Source of the DNA: an uncultured Selenomonadaceae bacterium
GTDB lineage: Bacteria > Bacillota > Negativicutes > Selenomonadales > Selenomonadaceae
Direction of reading: 5' to 3'
NCBI GenBank assembly: GCA_905236785.1
Contig: CAJOQC010000150.1
Span: forward strand, 1-9,314
Length of the DNA stretch: 9,314 nt
Shown here in pieces: positions 9,229-9,314 of the stretch (the first letter of the stretch is position 1; each line of letters begins with the position of its first letter). Both the position numbers and the translations under genes were made by a program. The notes below the pieces were generated by a model, which saw only the letters and a program-made list of their open reading frames with translations, did no database searches and was not told the DNA's origin.

Positions 9229-9314
9229 GGCATCTCTAAAAACTCGCGTTTATACCTCCTCCCGTCGGCTACGCCGACACCCTCCTCCAAGAGGAGGGCT
9301 GATTTAAGCCTCCC
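9229..9314. repeat. probable end of a dispersed hairpin-rich repeat, cut by the window edge
   Basis: The last bases change sharply in composition. CCTCCTCCC (9255-9263) is followed by a 6-bp hairpin, GTCGGC TAC GCCGAC (9264-9278), then an 8-bp hairpin CCCTCCTC / GAGGAGGG with a 3-base loop (9280-9298), then GATTTAAGCCTCCC to the end. CCTCCTCC occurs twice (9255-9262 and 9281-9288), so GAGGAGGG could pair with either. No coding frame with family resemblance is seen. From memory, similar pyrimidine-rich hairpin units recur many times in some gut Firmicutes genomes; that this is a multicopy element is an inference. The left limit is uncertain; GGGCATCTCTAAAAACTC (9229-9246) may be part of it or the end of a neighbouring element. 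Confidence 0.55.

Overview
The window is a housekeeping locus of a bacterium. It carries the two large RNA polymerase genes, rpoB and rpoC, on the + strand, then a convergent branched-chain amino acid aminotransferase gene (ilvE) on the - strand. Protein signatures are Firmicutes-like. From memory, the RpoB and RpoC N-termini and the enlarged RpoC (1325 aa, against about 1200 in Bacillus) fit the Negativicutes (Selenomonas/Veillonella/Acidaminococcus-type Firmicutes) best. This placement is an inference from recalled family sequences, not from a search.

Layout. Bases 1-188 are an upstream region with no recognisable gene. It holds a weak hairpin with a short T-run (45-64), a near-consensus sigma-A promoter with an extended -10 (77-106) and a leader of about 75 nt ending in the rpoB ribosome binding site. 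rpoB (189-3968) and rpoC (4041-8018) form an operon separated by 72 bp, which contains a small GC-rich hairpin and a strong Shine-Dalgarno sequence for a TTG start. A 13-bp-stem terminator (8036-8072), flanked by A-run and T-run, sits between the convergent rpoC and ilvE stops and can serve both strands. ilvE (8092-9117, minus) has its own promoter at 9162-9189. The last 90 bases or so (about 9229-9314) look like one end of a dispersed, hairpin-forming GC-rich repeat cut by the window edge.

RpoB and RpoC are the beta and beta' subunits that form the catalytic core of RNA polymerase. Both look intact, with all catalytic and zinc-binding residues present and a wild-type rifampicin region. IlvE makes leucine, isoleucine and valine from their keto acids and has no direct link to transcription. 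Its presence means that the usual Firmicutes order rpoBC - rpsL - rpsG - fusA - tuf is broken here.

I see no sign of a new defence, mobile or biosynthetic system. The points most worth a second look are: a roughly 155-residue enlargement of RpoC between the first and second zinc ligands, which reads as three tandem copies of a small module that is single in E. coli and Bacillus; a long lysine/arginine-free acidic tail on RpoB; an 18-20-base sequence shared by the rpoB promoter and the rpoB-rpoC gap; and the repeat at the right edge.
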